NCBI RefSeq assembly: GCF_020181355.1
Contig: NZ_CP084004.1
Location: 744,001-808,000 of the forward strand
DNA: 64,000 bases
Reading direction: 5' to 3'
Origin: Collinsella aerofaciens
Lineage (GTDB): Bacteria; Actinomycetota; Coriobacteriia; Coriobacteriales; Coriobacteriaceae
This document shows positions 27,113 through 40,970 of this stretch, piece after piece. Under the pieces are notes generated by a model. It had not been told where the DNA came from. It did not search any database and saw nothing but the letters and a program-made list of their open reading frames with translations. Position 1 is the stretch's first letter, and every line of letters starts with the position of its first letter. The position numbers and the translations under genes are program-made.

Positions 27113-28504
27113 ATGGCATATGACGATAGGGAGACCGGGCTGACGGTTGAGGACCGCGGCTCAAAGTTGGGTCTTCCCCAAAACCAAGATGCAGAGGCCA
27201 ATGTACTGGCCGCTATGCTGCTATCGCCCGAGGTGGTCGAAGAGGCCCAGGTCGAGCTGCAGCCCGATGACTTCTACCGCCCCATTCATAAGACCATCTA
27301 TACCGCGATGGTCGATATGTACAACAGCCGCATTCCCATCGACTCTATCTCGCTGATCGATTACCTGCGAAGCATCAACAAGCTCGATGCCGTGGGTGGC
27401 GAAGCGTACATTTTGGAGTTGATGGGTCAGACCCTGTCGCTCGTGAACTGGCAGCACCATGCCGCCATCGTCCGTCGCGACTCGATGCTGCGCGAGCTGA
27501 TCGGCGCCACCAACGAGATTAACGCGCTGGCCTATAACGCCCCCACCGACACCAAAGAGGTCGTGGAGCTGGCCGAGAGCAAACTGCTCAAGGTCACGGC
27601 ACGCGAGGTCAAGTCGAGCTACAAGACGCTGACTGAGTTTATGGTCGAGGCCTATAACGAGGCCGAGGAAGTGTGCCAGGCCGGTGGCCAGGCTGCGGGC
27701 GTGCCCACGGGCTTCCCATCGCTCGACCGCATGCTCATGGGCTTCCGCGAGGGTCAGCTCATCATCATCGGCGCCCGTCCTGCTGTAGGTAAGACGTCGT
27801 TCGCCCTGAATCTGGCGCTCAACGCTGCCGCTGCCGGTTATACCGTCGGCTTCTTCTCGCTGGAGATGTCGGGCAAGGAAATTGCCCAGCGTCTGATTTG
27901 CGCCTACGCCATGATCTCGATCAGTGACTTCCGCATGGGCCGCATTAGCCCCGAGCAGTGGGCCAATATCAACGAGGCCACGCAGACCTTGTCCAAGCTC
28001 GATATTCTGATTGACGATACGCCCGGCACCACAGTGACCGAGATTCGCGCCAAGAGCCGCCGCATGCTCCATAACAAGGAGAAGGCAATCATCATCCTGG
28101 ACTACCTGCAGCTGGTGAGTCCTCCGCCGGGACGCCGCTCCGAGAGCCGTACCGTCGAGGTTTCGGAGATGTCGCGTGGTCTGAAGATCATGGCCAAGGA
28201 GCTCAAGATTCCGCTCATCGCGCTGTCGCAGCTCTCGCGTCAGGTCGAATCCCGTACCGGCAAGCGTCCGCAGCTTTCCGACCTTCGTGAATCGGGCTCT
28301 ATCGAGCAGGACGCCGATATCGTCATGTTCTTGGACCGCTCCGCCGACGAGGCCGAAGCCTCGCGCGACGATCGACCCGACGAGGGCGTTACGCGTATCG
28401 TCGTGGCCAAGAACCGTTCGGGCCCGATCGGCGACGTCGACCTGATGTTCCTGCCGGCATCCACCAAGTTCTATGAGCTTGATGGGGCACATGCCGAGGA
28501 GTAG
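27113..28504 (+). CDS. dnaB: Replicative DNA helicase DnaB
   Basis: Hexameric 5'-3' helicase at the replication fork. 463 residues from ATG at 27113 (TGAGGA upstream); an ATG at 27101 in frame overlaps that site. N-terminal domain: PQNQDAEANVLAAMLLSPEV. Walker A ARPAVGKTSFALNLA, Walker B AIIILDYLQLV, arginine-finger region QLSRQVESRTGKRPQLSDLR. The DciA-family loader is encoded in the same window. A TACTAT -10-like hexamer preceded by TG lies at 27074-27079. Confidence 0.97.
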   Translation: MAYDDRETGLTVEDRGSKLGLPQNQDAEANVLAAMLLSPEVVEEAQVELQPDDFYRPIHKTIYTAMVDMYNSRIPIDSISLIDYLRSINKLDAVGGEAYILELMGQTLSLVNWQHHAAIVRRDSMLRELIGATNEINALAYNAPTDTKEVVELAESKLLKVTAREVKSSYKTLTEFMVEAYNEAEEVCQAGGQAAGVPTGFPSLDRMLMGFREGQLIIIGARPAVGKTSFALNLALNAAAAGYTVGFFSLEMSGKEIAQRLICAYAMISISDFRMGRISPEQWANINEATQTLSKLDILIDDTPGTTVTEIRAKSRRMLHNKEKAIIILDYLQLVSPPPGRRSESRTVEVSEMSRGLKIMAKELKIPLIALSQLSRQVESRTGKRPQLSDLRESGSIEQDADIVMFLDRSADEAEASRDDRPDEGVTRIVVAKNRSGPIGDVDLMFLPASTKFYELDGAHAEE

Positions 28505-28588
28505 GACAGGCGCCCGTTGCACGGGTATACTGGGAATGTTTTGTGCTTCTGCGTGCCGGCGTGGCGCGTAGACAGTCCATGAATGTAA

Positions 28589-29884
<1,296 letters not shown>

Positions 29885-29906
29885 TCGGGACTATTTGGTT
29901 ATTGCG

Positions 29907-29950
29907 ATATACCCCTTTGCAGCCCGGACGGGCGGCCGAGGGGTATATTT
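29907..29950 (+). terminator. Terminator of purA
   Basis: ATATACCCCT (29907-29916) pairs with AGGGGTATAT (29939-29948), followed by TT; the loop is GC-rich and can itself pair. T-run is weak. Confidence 0.6.
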
Positions 29951-30002
29951 GCTTGCAAAGGGCTCGCGCGGAGCGGGCCGTTAATCCATAGAGGAGGCAC
30001 CC

Positions 30003-31307
30003 TTGAAGGCGGACACTCAAACCATCGACATCCTGTTGTTGGGCAGCGGCGGCCGTGAGCATGCTTTGGCAGCTAAGCTCGCAGCATCACCGCGCGCCGG
30101 CAAGCTCTACATCGCGCCGGGTAACGGCGGCACCGCGAGCTGCGGCGAGAACGTTGTTCTCGACGACTGCGATCCTGCGGCCGTGGCGGCGTTTGCTCAG
30201 AGCCACGGATGCGGACTCGTGGTAATTGGCCCCGAGGCTCCGCTCGTGGCGGGCGTGGCCGACGCCGTGCGCGCGGCGGGTATTCCCTGCTTTGGCCCGG
30301 GTGCCGAGGGTGCCCGTATGGAGGGCTCCAAGCTATTCTCCAAGCAGCTCATGGAGCGTGCCGGCATTCCGACGGCCGCCTACGGCTCGTTCACCGACGA
30401 GGCTTCGGCTCTCGCCTACGTGCGCGAGCAGGGCGCACCGCTGGTCGTGAAGGCTGACGGCCTGGCCGCAGGCAAGGGCGTCATCGTGGCGACCGAGCTC
30501 GAGCAGGCCGAGGAGGCCGTGCGCGAGTGCTTTGGCGGCACCTTCGGCGATGCCGGCAACACCGTGGTCATCGAGGAGATGCTGACCGGCCCCGAGTGCT
30601 CGCTGCTGGCCTTTACCGACGGCAAGACCGTGCGCCCCATGGCCACCTCGCAGGACCACAAGCGCGCGCTCGAGGGCGACAAGGGTCCCAACACCGGCGG
30701 CATGGGCGTCTACAGCCCGGTGCCCATCGTGACTGACGAGGAGCACGCCACCATGGTGGCGGTCATGGAGCAGACCGTGGCCGAGCTCGCTGCCGAGGGC
30801 ATCGACTACCGCGGCTGCCTGTACGGCGGCTTTATGCTCACACCCGCCGGCCCCAAGGTGCTGGAGTTCAACGCCCGCTTTGGCGACCCCGAGACGCAGG
30901 TCGTGCTTCCGCGCCTTAAGAACGACCTGGTCGAGGTCATGCTGGCTTGTGCCAACTGCGAGCTCGATCAGATTGAACTCGACTGGCGTGACGAGTGGGC
31001 CGTGGCCGTTGTCCTGACGAGCGCGGGCTACCCCGGCAGCTACGAGAAGGGCAAGGTCATCACCGGTATCGCCGATGCCGAGGCCATGGAGAACGTGACC
31101 GTGTACCACGCGGGCACTGCCGTGGTGGACGGCCAGCTCGTGACCAATGGTGGCCGCGTGCTTGCCGTGACCGCTCTGGGCGACACGTTCGAGAACGCTC
31201 GCAACCTTGCCTACGAGGCCTGCGAGAAGATTGATTTTGAGGGCAAGACCCTGCGTCACGACATCGGCCTGCGCGCGCTGCGCGGCCGCGACGCCTGGGA
31301 TGCCTAA
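30003..31307 (+). CDS. purD: Phosphoribosylamine--glycine ligase
   Basis: Second step of purine synthesis: joins glycine to phosphoribosylamine with ATP. 434 residues. N-terminal [21 protein letters not shown]-grasp [52 protein letters not shown] and [16 protein letters not shown] are the GARS hallmarks. TTG start with GAGGAGG about seven bases upstream; no ATG or GTG is better placed. The Nudix gene follows after 21 bases. Confidence 0.96.
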   Translation: MKADTQTIDILLLGSGGREHALAAKLAASPRAGKLYIAPGNGGTASCGENVVLDDCDPAAVAAFAQSHGCGLVVIGPEAPLVAGVADAVRAAGIPCFGPGAEGARMEGSKLFSKQLMERAGIPTAAYGSFTDEASALAYVREQGAPLVVKADGLAAGKGVIVATELEQAEEAVRECFGGTFGDAGNTVVIEEMLTGPECSLLAFTDGKTVRPMATSQDHKRALEGDKGPNTGGMGVYSPVPIVTDEEHATMVAVMEQTVAELAAEGIDYRGCLYGGFMLTPAGPKVLEFNARFGDPETQVVLPRLKNDLVEVMLACANCELDQIELDWRDEWAVAVVLTSAGYPGSYEKGKVITGIADAEAMENVTVYHAGTAVVDGQLVTNGGRVLAVTALGDTFENARNLAYEACEKIDFEGKTLRHDIGLRALRGRDAWDA

Positions 31308-31328
31308 AGTCCGAGAGGAATGAGACGG

Positions 31329-32024
31329 ATGGACGAGAAGAACGAAGAGCTCGTGGACGCGCAGATCGTCGAAGAGGACAGCCGCATGTATGGGCACGCC
31401 GAGGGCGAGCCTGGTGGCGAGGTCTCTGACGAGCCGGCGCTGGTGCTGGGCGATGACGACCCGCACGATGCCGAGCTGCACGAGAAGATTCTTTCGGAGG
31501 AATGCGCCTGGAAGGGCAAGATCCTCGACGTCCACCGTCTTGAGGTTGAGCTGCCCAACGGTCACCGCAGCGCCCGCGATATCGTTCGCCATCCGGGTGC
31601 GGCGGCCGTTGTGGCACTGACCGAGAGCGGCAAGATCGTACTGGTGCGTCAGTACCGCACCGCCATCGACCGCGTGACGGTCGAGATTCCCGCCGGCAAG
31701 CTCGATCCAGGCGAGGACCCGCTCGATTGCGCCAAACGCGAACTGCACGAGGAGACGGGCTTTAGGGCCGGTCGTATTCGCTTTTTGACGTCGATTGTCA
31801 CGTCCTGCGGTTTTTGCGATGAGATCATCCACATCTACTTGGCTACCAAGCTCGAGTTTGATGCGCCCAACCCCGATGATGACGAGTTTGTCAACGTGGA
31901 CCTGGTGCCGCTGCACGAGCTGATCGATGCCGTGCTCGACGGCAAGATCGAAGACGCCAAGACCGTCGTGGGCGCCTTGGCATGCGATAGCATCGCGCAC
32001 CGACTAGGCGGAGCGGAGCTTTAA
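31329..32024 (+). CDS. Nudix hydrolase, ADP-ribose pyrophosphatase-like
   Basis: 231 residues. The Nudix box is GKLDPGEDPLDCAKRELHEE continuing TGF, a full match to Gx5Ex7REUxEExGU. Upstream VVALTESGKIVLVRQYRTAI and VTVEIPAGKLDPGE are typical of ADP-ribose pyrophosphatases (NudF/YqkG class), which hydrolyse ADP-ribose to AMP and ribose-5-phosphate. The N-terminal 60 residues are acidic and not part of the domain. ATG at 31329 has GAGAGGA nine bases upstream; an ATG at 31320 would lie almost on that site. Probably co-transcribed with purD. Confidence 0.88.
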   Translation: MDEKNEELVDAQIVEEDSRMYGHAEGEPGGEVSDEPALVLGDDDPHDAELHEKILSEECAWKGKILDVHRLEVELPNGHRSARDIVRHPGAAAVVALTESGKIVLVRQYRTAIDRVTVEIPAGKLDPGEDPLDCAKRELHEETGFRAGRIRFLTSIVTSCGFCDEIIHIYLATKLEFDAPNPDDDEFVNVDLVPLHELIDAVLDGKIEDAKTVVGALACDSIAHRLGGAEL

Positions 32025-32064
32025 CGAGCGGGGATGATCCCGCAGGTTTGTGTAAGTCAGCGAA

Positions 32065-32160
32065 AGTGCTCCATTTGAGACAAGGTGGCCTAAAAGAGGA
32101 GGGAAGCGTATGGATATACGCGACCGACGATTGAAGGCCAGATTGTCCAAATGGAGCACT
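32065..32160. repeat. Imperfect inverted repeat in front of the ABC exporter
   Basis: Perfect 13-bp outer arms AGTGCTCCATTTG (32065-32077) and CAAATGGAGCACT (32148-32160), continuing imperfectly inward to GGCC, with a small GCGTAT/ATACGC hairpin (32107-32122) in the centre. It ends 49 bases before the gene start; a second hairpin GCGGTTT/AAACCGC follows near 32180-32198. Confidence 0.65.
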
Positions 32161-32208
32161 TGCAGCGTCGAGACGAAACGCGGTTTGGTAAAACCGCGTA
32201 AGGTGATT

Positions 32209-33981
32209 ATGTTTAAGAGGTTTCTTTCGTATTACGAGCCCCAGATGGGGCTTTTTGTTGCTGATACTGTTTGTGCTCTGGTGCTTGCCGCCATTGACCT
32301 TGCTTTTCCTATTATTCTGCGTAATTTGACCGGTGGGCTATTTACTCAGGGTCAGGCTGCCATTATGCAGGCGCTCGGCATGATCGCGGTGGGCTTGGTG
32401 CTGATGTATGCCGTCCGCTGCGCCTGCCGCTACTTTGTGAGCTATTGGGGTCACGTGATGGGCGCGCGCATGGAGTCCAAGATGCGCGAGGACCTGTTCG
32501 ACCAGTATGAGCGCTTTAGCTTTGCGTACTTCGACCGCAACAGCTCGGGCGACATGATGAGCCGCGTGGTCAACGACCTGTTCGATATCTGCGAGGCGGC
32601 GCATCACGTGCCCGAGTGGATCATCATCTGCGGCATCGAGATCATCGGCTCGTTTGTGATCCTCTTTACCATCGCCCCGGTCCTGGCGCTCGCCATGGCC
32701 GTGGTGACGGCGGCGTTTGCGGTCATCATGTTTTGGCAGAACATGCGCATGCGCGAGGTCTTCAGCGACAACCGCAAAAAAATCAGCGGCATCAATGCGC
32801 AGCTGCAGGATTCGCTGGCGGGCATGCGCGTGGTCAAGAGCTTTGCCAATGAGGAGACCGAACGCTTCAAGTTCCGCGCCTCCAACAATCGCTATCTTTC
32901 GTCCAAGGAGAACATGTATCACGCCATGGGCGTCTATACCGCGACGTATGGCCTGCTCTCGGGTGTGCTCTATGTGATCGTGGTGCTGCTGGGCGGCTGG
33001 CTGGTCGCCAAGGGACAGCTGCAGGCGGTCGATATGGCGACCTTTGCACTCTATATTTCGCTGTTCTGCACGCCGCTCGAGACACTCGTTAATTCGGCCG
33101 AAACGTATCAGAAGGCTATCGCCGGCTTTAAGCGTATGGACGAGGTGCTCTCGACCGCGCCGGATATCCAGGACAAGCCGGGCGCTACGGATCTGCAGGT
33201 GACTGCCGGCGCCGTGGAGTATCACGATGTGTGCTTTAACTACGAGGATGTCGAGCTGGGCGAGGGCGATGCCGACGAGCGTCCCGTTATCGACCATATG
33301 GACCTGTCCATCAAGCCCGGGCAGACCATCGCTTTGGTTGGCCCTTCGGGCGGCGGCAAGTCCACGACCTGTTCGCTGCTGCCGCGCTTTTATGACGTGG
33401 CTACCGGATCCATTAGCATCGACGGCCAGGACGTGCGTGATGTGACGCAGCAGAGCCTGCGTCGCGCCATCGGCCTGGTGCAGCAGGATGTCTATCTGTT
33501 TGACGGTACGATTGGCGAGAACATCGCCTACGGCAAGCCGAGCGCTACGGCGGAAGAGATCGCCGACGCCGCCCGTCGCGCCAATATCGATACCTTTATC
33601 GAATCGCTTCCACAGGGCTACGACACCGTGGTGGGCGAGCGCGGCAGCCGTCTTTCGGGCGGACAGAAGCAGCGCGTTGCCATCGCGCGCGTGTTTCTCA
33701 AGAACCCCAAGATCCTGATCTTGGACGAGGCGACGAGTGCTTTGGATAACGAGAGCGAGGAGGCGGTGCAGGAGTCGCTCGAAGAGCTGGCACGCGGCCG
33801 TACCACAATCATCATCGCCCACCGTCTCTCAACCATTAAACACGCCGATGAGATTGCGACCGTTGAGCATGGTCGCGTTGTGGAACGTGGCACGCACGAG
33901 GAGCTTCTCGCCCGTGGCGGCACCTATGCCCGTTACTATCGAATGCAGTTCGAAGGTGCGCGTGCGCACGAGCTCGACTGA
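32209..33981 (+). CDS. ABC exporter, fused permease and ATPase (MsbA/LmrA type)
   Basis: 590-residue half-transporter. About six membrane segments lie in residues 1-300 (for example LFVADTVCALVLAAIDLAFP). The intracellular coupling region includes FDRNSSGDMMSRVVNDLFDI. The ATPase has Walker A GPSGGGKSTT, signature LSGGQKQRVAIAR, Walker B ILILDEATSALD and the H-loop IIAHRLSTI. Homodimer likely, since no second half-transporter gene is adjacent. Substrate unknown. ATG at 32209 with AAGGTG upstream; earlier in-frame codons lie in the inverted repeat. Followed by a membrane protein gene after 19 bases. Confidence 0.92.
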   Translation: MFKRFLSYYEPQMGLFVADTVCALVLAAIDLAFPIILRNLTGGLFTQGQAAIMQALGMIAVGLVLMYAVRCACRYFVSYWGHVMGARMESKMREDLFDQYERFSFAYFDRNSSGDMMSRVVNDLFDICEAAHHVPEWIIICGIEIIGSFVILFTIAPVLALAMAVVTAAFAVIMFWQNMRMREVFSDNRKKISGINAQLQDSLAGMRVVKSFANEETERFKFRASNNRYLSSKENMYHAMGVYTATYGLLSGVLYVIVVLLGGWLVAKGQLQAVDMATFALYISLFCTPLETLVNSAETYQKAIAGFKRMDEVLSTAPDIQDKPGATDLQVTAGAVEYHDVCFNYEDVELGEGDADERPVIDHMDLSIKPGQTIALVGPSGGGKSTTCSLLPRFYDVATGSISIDGQDVRDVTQQSLRRAIGLVQQDVYLFDGTIGENIAYGKPSATAEEIADAARRANIDTFIESLPQGYDTVVGERGSRLSGGQKQRVAIARVFLKNPKILILDEATSALDNESEEAVQESLEELARGRTTIIIAHRLSTIKHADEIATVEHGRVVERGTHEELLARGGTYARYYRMQFEGARAHELD

Positions 33982-34000
33982 TTGATATGACAGGAAGTTT

Positions 34001-34966
34001 ATGGCTGACAAGAACCCTTTGACTCCGGAAGAAGTGACGGAGTTATTCTCCGAAATCGATGCATCCGGCGTCTTGGATCCTACGCTTGCCAAAAAGCGTA
34101 CCGAGCGCATGCGTGAGAAGGAGGCTGCGGCCAAGCGCGGTGACAAAGCGGCGCTAGCACAGCTGCGCAGCGAGGACCGCGCGAGCCAGGCAAAACATAT
34201 CGACCCGCTGTCCGAGGACGATCCTTCGGGCTCGCAGGTGAGCCATACCATTACGAAGACCGCGATGGCCGTGGTCATCGGTATTTTGGTGCTGATCGTG
34301 GGCATGCAGATCGGCTACGGCGTGATGCGCCGTCTGAATACCGCCAACCTGTCCGAGAGCGTTTCGGTTGATACCGTTTCTACAGCACTCAAGGGTGGAC
34401 TCGAGTGGGGCAACGGCTTTACGCAGTTCCCGCTCGACTTTACCGTCGATGAAGCCGATGAGCGTACGGGCACGGTCGAGGTGACGGTGTTGGACACATC
34501 GTCTGCCAACGAGCTCGAGCTGCTGTCCAACGGGCAGATCCAGGCCGCGGCGCTTGCGACCAACGCGCTGCTCAACGACAAGATCGACCGCGTGGTGTAT
34601 AACGTTCACGCCTATATCGACGAGGATAGCAACATTCAGCACGATTCCTTCTTTGGCATGTTCCCCGCGCGGGGCCACCAGAGCGCCATTTTGACGTTCG
34701 TGTGGACCAAGAGCTCATCCAACGCCACGAGTATCGACTGGAAGATGCGCATCGTGAGTATGGATGACACCATCGCCGAGCGCATTCAGAAGCAGGTGAA
34801 CTCGGTGTCGTCGTTGATTGAGGACCCGGTGGTGAGCCAGACCAAGATTGACGAGGAAAAGGCCGAGCGTGACCTGGAACATCGTCTGCATGGCCGCGAG
34901 ATTTTCCGCGGCGGCAAGCCCGATCGCACACCGTCCGAACTGCTGGAGCAGGACAAGAAAAAATAA
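34001..34966 (+). CDS. Hypothetical single-pass membrane protein
   Basis: 321 residues, family not recognised. A charged cytoplasmic N-terminus of about 90 residues (KKRTERMREKEAAAKRGDKA) precedes one membrane segment (about 90-107, AMAVVIGILVLIVGMQIGYG). The rest, about 210 residues, is predicted to be outside and contains no known motif; it has a mixed alpha/beta look and ends in a Lys/Glu-rich tail. AGGAAG is four bases before the ATG. It follows the ABC exporter at 19 bases and precedes a terminator, so both may form one unit. Confidence 0.75.
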   Translation: MADKNPLTPEEVTELFSEIDASGVLDPTLAKKRTERMREKEAAAKRGDKAALAQLRSEDRASQAKHIDPLSEDDPSGSQVSHTITKTAMAVVIGILVLIVGMQIGYGVMRRLNTANLSESVSVDTVSTALKGGLEWGNGFTQFPLDFTVDEADERTGTVEVTVLDTSSANELELLSNGQIQAAALATNALLNDKIDRVVYNVHAYIDEDSNIQHDSFFGMFPARGHQSAILTFVWTKSSSNATSIDWKMRIVSMDDTIAERIQKQVNSVSSLIEDPVVSQTKIDEEKAERDLEHRLHGREIFRGGKPDRTPSELLEQDKKK

Positions 34967-34972
34967 GAGACC

Positions 34973-35014
34973 ATCATCCCGCGTGAGCCACAAGCCCCGC
35001 GGGATGATTTTTTA
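34973..35014 (+). terminator. Terminator after the ABC exporter unit
   Basis: TCATCCCGCG and CGCGGGATGA arms with a 14-base loop, followed by TTTTTT. Confidence 0.88.
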
Positions 35015-35136
35015 ATCCCCGTCCCAGAGAAATCATTATGCATAGAAAGTCATAATTATCATTTCGTAAACATTTCGATGAAATTAACGCCATGAGGCAT
35101 GCTTGCGGTTACAATACCGCGAGGCCTAACTACACA

Positions 35137-35169
35137 CCTTTAAGCCGGTCCTGTGAGACCGGGAAGGAG
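35137..35169 (+). promoter_or_regulatory. PyrR-type RNA-binding element overlapping the carA ribosome-binding site
   Basis: Begins CCTTTAAGCCGGTCCTGTGA and ends GAAGGAG. This follows the PyrR binding-loop layout known from Bacillus pyr leaders: CTTTAA, a stem, a TCCnGnGAG loop and the closing AAGG. The final AAGGAG is the carA Shine-Dalgarno five bases before ATG, which points to translational control by PyrR and uridine nucleotides, as described in mycobacteria. A TACAAT -10-like hexamer is at 35110-35115. pyrR itself is outside the window. Confidence 0.75.
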
Positions 35170-35173
35170 AATT

Positions 35174-36613
35174 ATGGCGAACAACCATACCGCGGGCGCT
35201 GCCGCCCGCACCTTCGCGCCCAGCGAGCTTTGCCAGCGCATGCTGGCCAAAACCAGCAAGGGCACCTGCGGTCCCTGCATCCTGTATCTTGAGGATGGGA
35301 CCATTTTTTATGGACGTGCATGCGGCGCCGAGGGCACCGCGACCGGCGAAGTCTGCTTCAACACCTCGCTCGAGGGCTACTTTGAGGTCATGACCGACCC
35401 GAGTTATGCCGGCCAAATCGTAACCATGACCTATCCGCAGATCGGCAACTACGGTATCGACGAGACCGACGTCCAGTCGGCCTTCCCCGGCGACGCCGTG
35501 CGCCCTGCGAGCGCTCCGGCCATGCGCGGCATGATCGTTCGCGACATGTGCGCCACGCCTTCTAACTGGCGCTCGGCCCTTAGCGTGCCGGAGTACCTGC
35601 GCGCTCACGGCATCGTCGCTATCGAGGGCGTCGACACCCGCGCTCTGGTGCGCCATCTGCGCGACAATGGTTCCAAAATGGGCATTATCTCGACCGAGAT
35701 CTTCGACGTCGACGAGCTTGCCGAGCGTCTGGCCGCAGCGCCCACGCTGGTAGGCGAGAACCTGGTCAAGACCGTAAGCTGCCCCGCGCCTCACGAGTTT
35801 GTGGCCGCCGACCTGCCTGCCACGCATGACTTTGCGCTTTCGGCTGCCGCTCCTGCCCGTCACAAAGTGGTCGCCTACGACTGCGGTGTGAAGCGCGGCA
35901 TTCTGGAGGGCCTGGTGCGCGCCGGCTGCGATCTTACCGTCGTGCCGTGGGATACGCCCGCGAGTGAGGTGCTCGACATGAATCCCGATGGCGTCTTTTT
36001 GTCCAACGGCCCCGGCGACCCCGACGCCGTGGTGGAGACCTACGAGCAGGTGCAGCAGCTGATCGGCAAGGTGCCGGTCTTTGGTATTTGTCTTGGTCAC
36101 CAGATGATCAGCCTGGCCTGCGGCGCCCAGATGGAAAAGCTTAAGTTTGGTCACCGCGGTGGCAACCAGCCGGTCATGAACCTGGTAAGCCGTCGCGTGG
36201 AGATCACCGCACAAAACCATGGCTTTGGCCTGCTGTTCCCCAGCCTGGGCAAGCTTGTCCCCGAGCTTTCCGGCGGCGAGACCGAGCATGCGGCCGATGG
36301 AGATCTGCGCGTCTGGGTGCGCCGCGGAATCGCGCCGGTCGTGATGAACGAGCGCTTTGGCCGCATTCGCCTGACGCACGTGAACCTCAACGACGGCACC
36401 GCCGAGGGCATCCAGCTGCTCGACGCTCCGTGCTTCTCGGTCCAGTACCACCCCGAGGCCTCGCCTGGCCCCACCGATGCCCACTATCTCTTTACTGCCT
36501 TTACGCGACTCATGGACGGCGAGGAGAACTACCTGGACATCGATACCGCGAAGGACCGCCTTGCCGGCTGGAACTTTGCTGAGTCCGAGACCGCTGAGAC
36601 CGAGGAGAACTAA
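35174..36613 (+). CDS. carA: Carbamoyl-phosphate synthase small (glutaminase) subunit
   Basis: Hydrolyses glutamine and channels ammonia to CarB for carbamoyl phosphate (pyrimidines and arginine). 479 residues, longer than the usual 360-390. Class I amidotransferase motif [16 protein letters not shown] holds the nucleophile cysteine; the His/Glu partner is in [12 protein letters not shown]-terminal domain: [20 protein letters not shown]. Between NHGF and the conserved [10 protein letters not shown] there are about 48 residues where E. coli has 12, so an insertion of about 36 residues. ATG at 35174 with AAGGAG. carB follows one base after the stop. Confidence 0.96.
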   Translation: MANNHTAGAAARTFAPSELCQRMLAKTSKGTCGPCILYLEDGTIFYGRACGAEGTATGEVCFNTSLEGYFEVMTDPSYAGQIVTMTYPQIGNYGIDETDVQSAFPGDAVRPASAPAMRGMIVRDMCATPSNWRSALSVPEYLRAHGIVAIEGVDTRALVRHLRDNGSKMGIISTEIFDVDELAERLAAAPTLVGENLVKTVSCPAPHEFVAADLPATHDFALSAAAPARHKVVAYDCGVKRGILEGLVRAGCDLTVVPWDTPASEVLDMNPDGVFLSNGPGDPDAVVETYEQVQQLIGKVPVFGICLGHQMISLACGAQMEKLKFGHRGGNQPVMNLVSRRVEITAQNHGFGLLFPSLGKLVPELSGGETEHAADGDLRVWVRRGIAPVVMNERFGRIRLTHVNLNDGTAEGIQLLDAPCFSVQYHPEASPGPTDAHYLFTAFTRLMDGEENYLDIDTAKDRLAGWNFAESETAETEEN

Positions 36614-36614
36614 C

Positions 36615-39929
<3,315 letters not shown>

Positions 39930-39940
39930 TTGACCTGGCC

Positions 39941-40025
39941 GGCCGGGGCGGCAGCCGGACACTTTCTCTCGGAAACTGGGCTTCGCGAAGTTTTCCGAGA
40001 GAAAGGACCGCCTCCCGCCCCGGCC
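39941..40025. repeat. Long two-part hairpin with CTTCGCGAAG loop
   Basis: Outer arms GGCCGGGGCG (39941-39950) and CGCCCCGGCC (40016-40025); inner 14-bp arms CTTTCTCTCGGAAA (39962-39975) and its complement (39992-40005). The loop AACTGGGCTTCGCGAAGT is found again, inverted, in the hairpin at 45690-45761. No T-run follows; if it terminates carB it would be atypical. Confidence 0.7.
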
Positions 40026-40100
40026 TGCGGTGATTCAATAGCACCGTGTGCTGCCGAAGGGGCTTTGCGCGATGACTAGGGCTGAATAGAAAATGAGTGC

Positions 40101-40132
40101 GGGCGCCGTCGTTCATTCGAACGACGGCGCCC
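40101..40132. terminator. GC-rich hairpin, possible terminator
   Basis: Perfect 13-bp arms GGGCGCCGTCGTT and AACGACGGCGCCC, 6-base loop; followed by ACGTTATAT rather than a T-run. Confidence 0.4.
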
Positions 40133-40184
40133 ACGTTATATAGGAGGGACTTTCAGCCTCGTCAACCTCCCATTCCAAACCAAA

Positions 40185-40228
40185 TCAGCCAACGTACGTC
40201 ATGGCAATATCCGGTAGGTCGCAGGGTG
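40185..40228 (+). repeat. Dispersed repeat head, copy 1 (left flank of accessory module)
   Basis: 44 bp beginning TCAGCCAACGTACGTCATGG, 42 of 44 identical to 45650-45693 in the same orientation. Weaker similarity extends about 35 bases upstream (CTTTCAGCCTC in both). Each copy is followed directly by a hairpin. Confidence 0.8.
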
Positions 40229-40235
40229 TCCCGCG

Positions 40236-40302
40236 GCGGGCTGGGTTATTTAGCTGAGCGACTTTGCGAAGCAAGGGGAGCGAAGATAAAAACCCAGCCC
40301 GC
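40236..40302. repeat. Hairpin following repeat head copy 1
   Basis: 12-bp arms GCGGGCTGGGTT (40236-40247) and AACCCAGCCCGC (40291-40302); the loop contains GACTTTGCGAAGC, related to the CTTCGCGAAG loop of the other hairpins. Confidence 0.65.
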
Positions 40303-40398
40303 CCCCGACGCACTGTGTCTAGACGGATTGCACCTTCCCCTGTTTCTAGAGATAAATACCATTTAGCGGTGATATTCAACCGTTCAAGATATTGTGTA

Positions 40399-40432
40399 AT
40401 GGCATATTACGTCATATGACGTAATATGCCAT
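40399..40432. promoter_or_regulatory. 34-bp perfect palindrome upstream of the PTS operon (likely operator)
   Basis: Each half reads ATGGCATATTACGTCAT. It lies 48-81 bases before the PTS IIB gene. It is a good candidate operator for the GntR-family regulator encoded at the end of the module. A half-site-like TGACGTAATA occurs near 44713-44722, downstream of the esterase gene. Confidence 0.65.
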
Positions 40433-40479
40433 AAGCAGTCAAGGATGATTGTCTGCGTTCAAGTCGAGAAAGGGGCAAA

Positions 40480-40956
40480 ATGATTAAACTGTGCCGCGTC
40501 GATAGCCGGTTAGTGCATGGGCAGACCGTGTTCTCTTGGTATCCAGCGCTTAAAGCAAACGCTATTCTTGTGGTTTCAGATGAGTACGCCGCAAGCAAAG
40601 AGCGAATTCAAGCGCTGCGAATTGCAAAACCCGCTGATGCCAAATTGGTTGTCAAAAGTGTAGAAGATTCCATCGTGGCCCTTAACGGAAGCGCGGTGGA
40701 TAAATACGAGCTAATTGTTGTTACGGGAAATGTACATGACGCCTGTGAAGTTGCGCGTGCGTGTCCAAAAATAACGTCTGTGAATTTAGGCGGCGCTCGA
40801 CCGTTGGGGGATAGCGTAAAGGAGCTTGGCCCTGCTGTGCGCCTTTCCCAATCCGATATTAATGAAATTAAGAAAGCCATGGCTGATGGAATCGAGTTCG
40901 AGGTAAGGCAGGTTGCTAGTGAGAAAAAACGCATCGTAACAAGTTTTGATTTGTAG
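40480..40956 (+). CDS. PTS mannose/fructose/sorbose-family component IIB
   Basis: Cytoplasmic component that passes phosphate from IIA to the incoming sugar. 158 residues, normal. The phospho-histidine is His14 in the family motif DSRLVHGQ. The rest (ILVVSDEYAASKERIQALRI, VNLGGARPLGDSVKELGPAV) matches the IIB fold. AAAGGGG lies before the ATG. First gene of IIB-IIC-IID; the expected IIA gene is absent from the cluster. The sugar cannot be deduced. Confidence 0.92.
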   Translation: MIKLCRVDSRLVHGQTVFSWYPALKANAILVVSDEYAASKERIQALRIAKPADAKLVVKSVEDSIVALNGSAVDKYELIVVTGNVHDACEVARACPKITSVNLGGARPLGDSVKELGPAVRLSQSDINEIKKAMADGIEFEVRQVASEKKRIVTSFDL

Positions 40957-40970
40957 GAAGAGAGAGAAAT

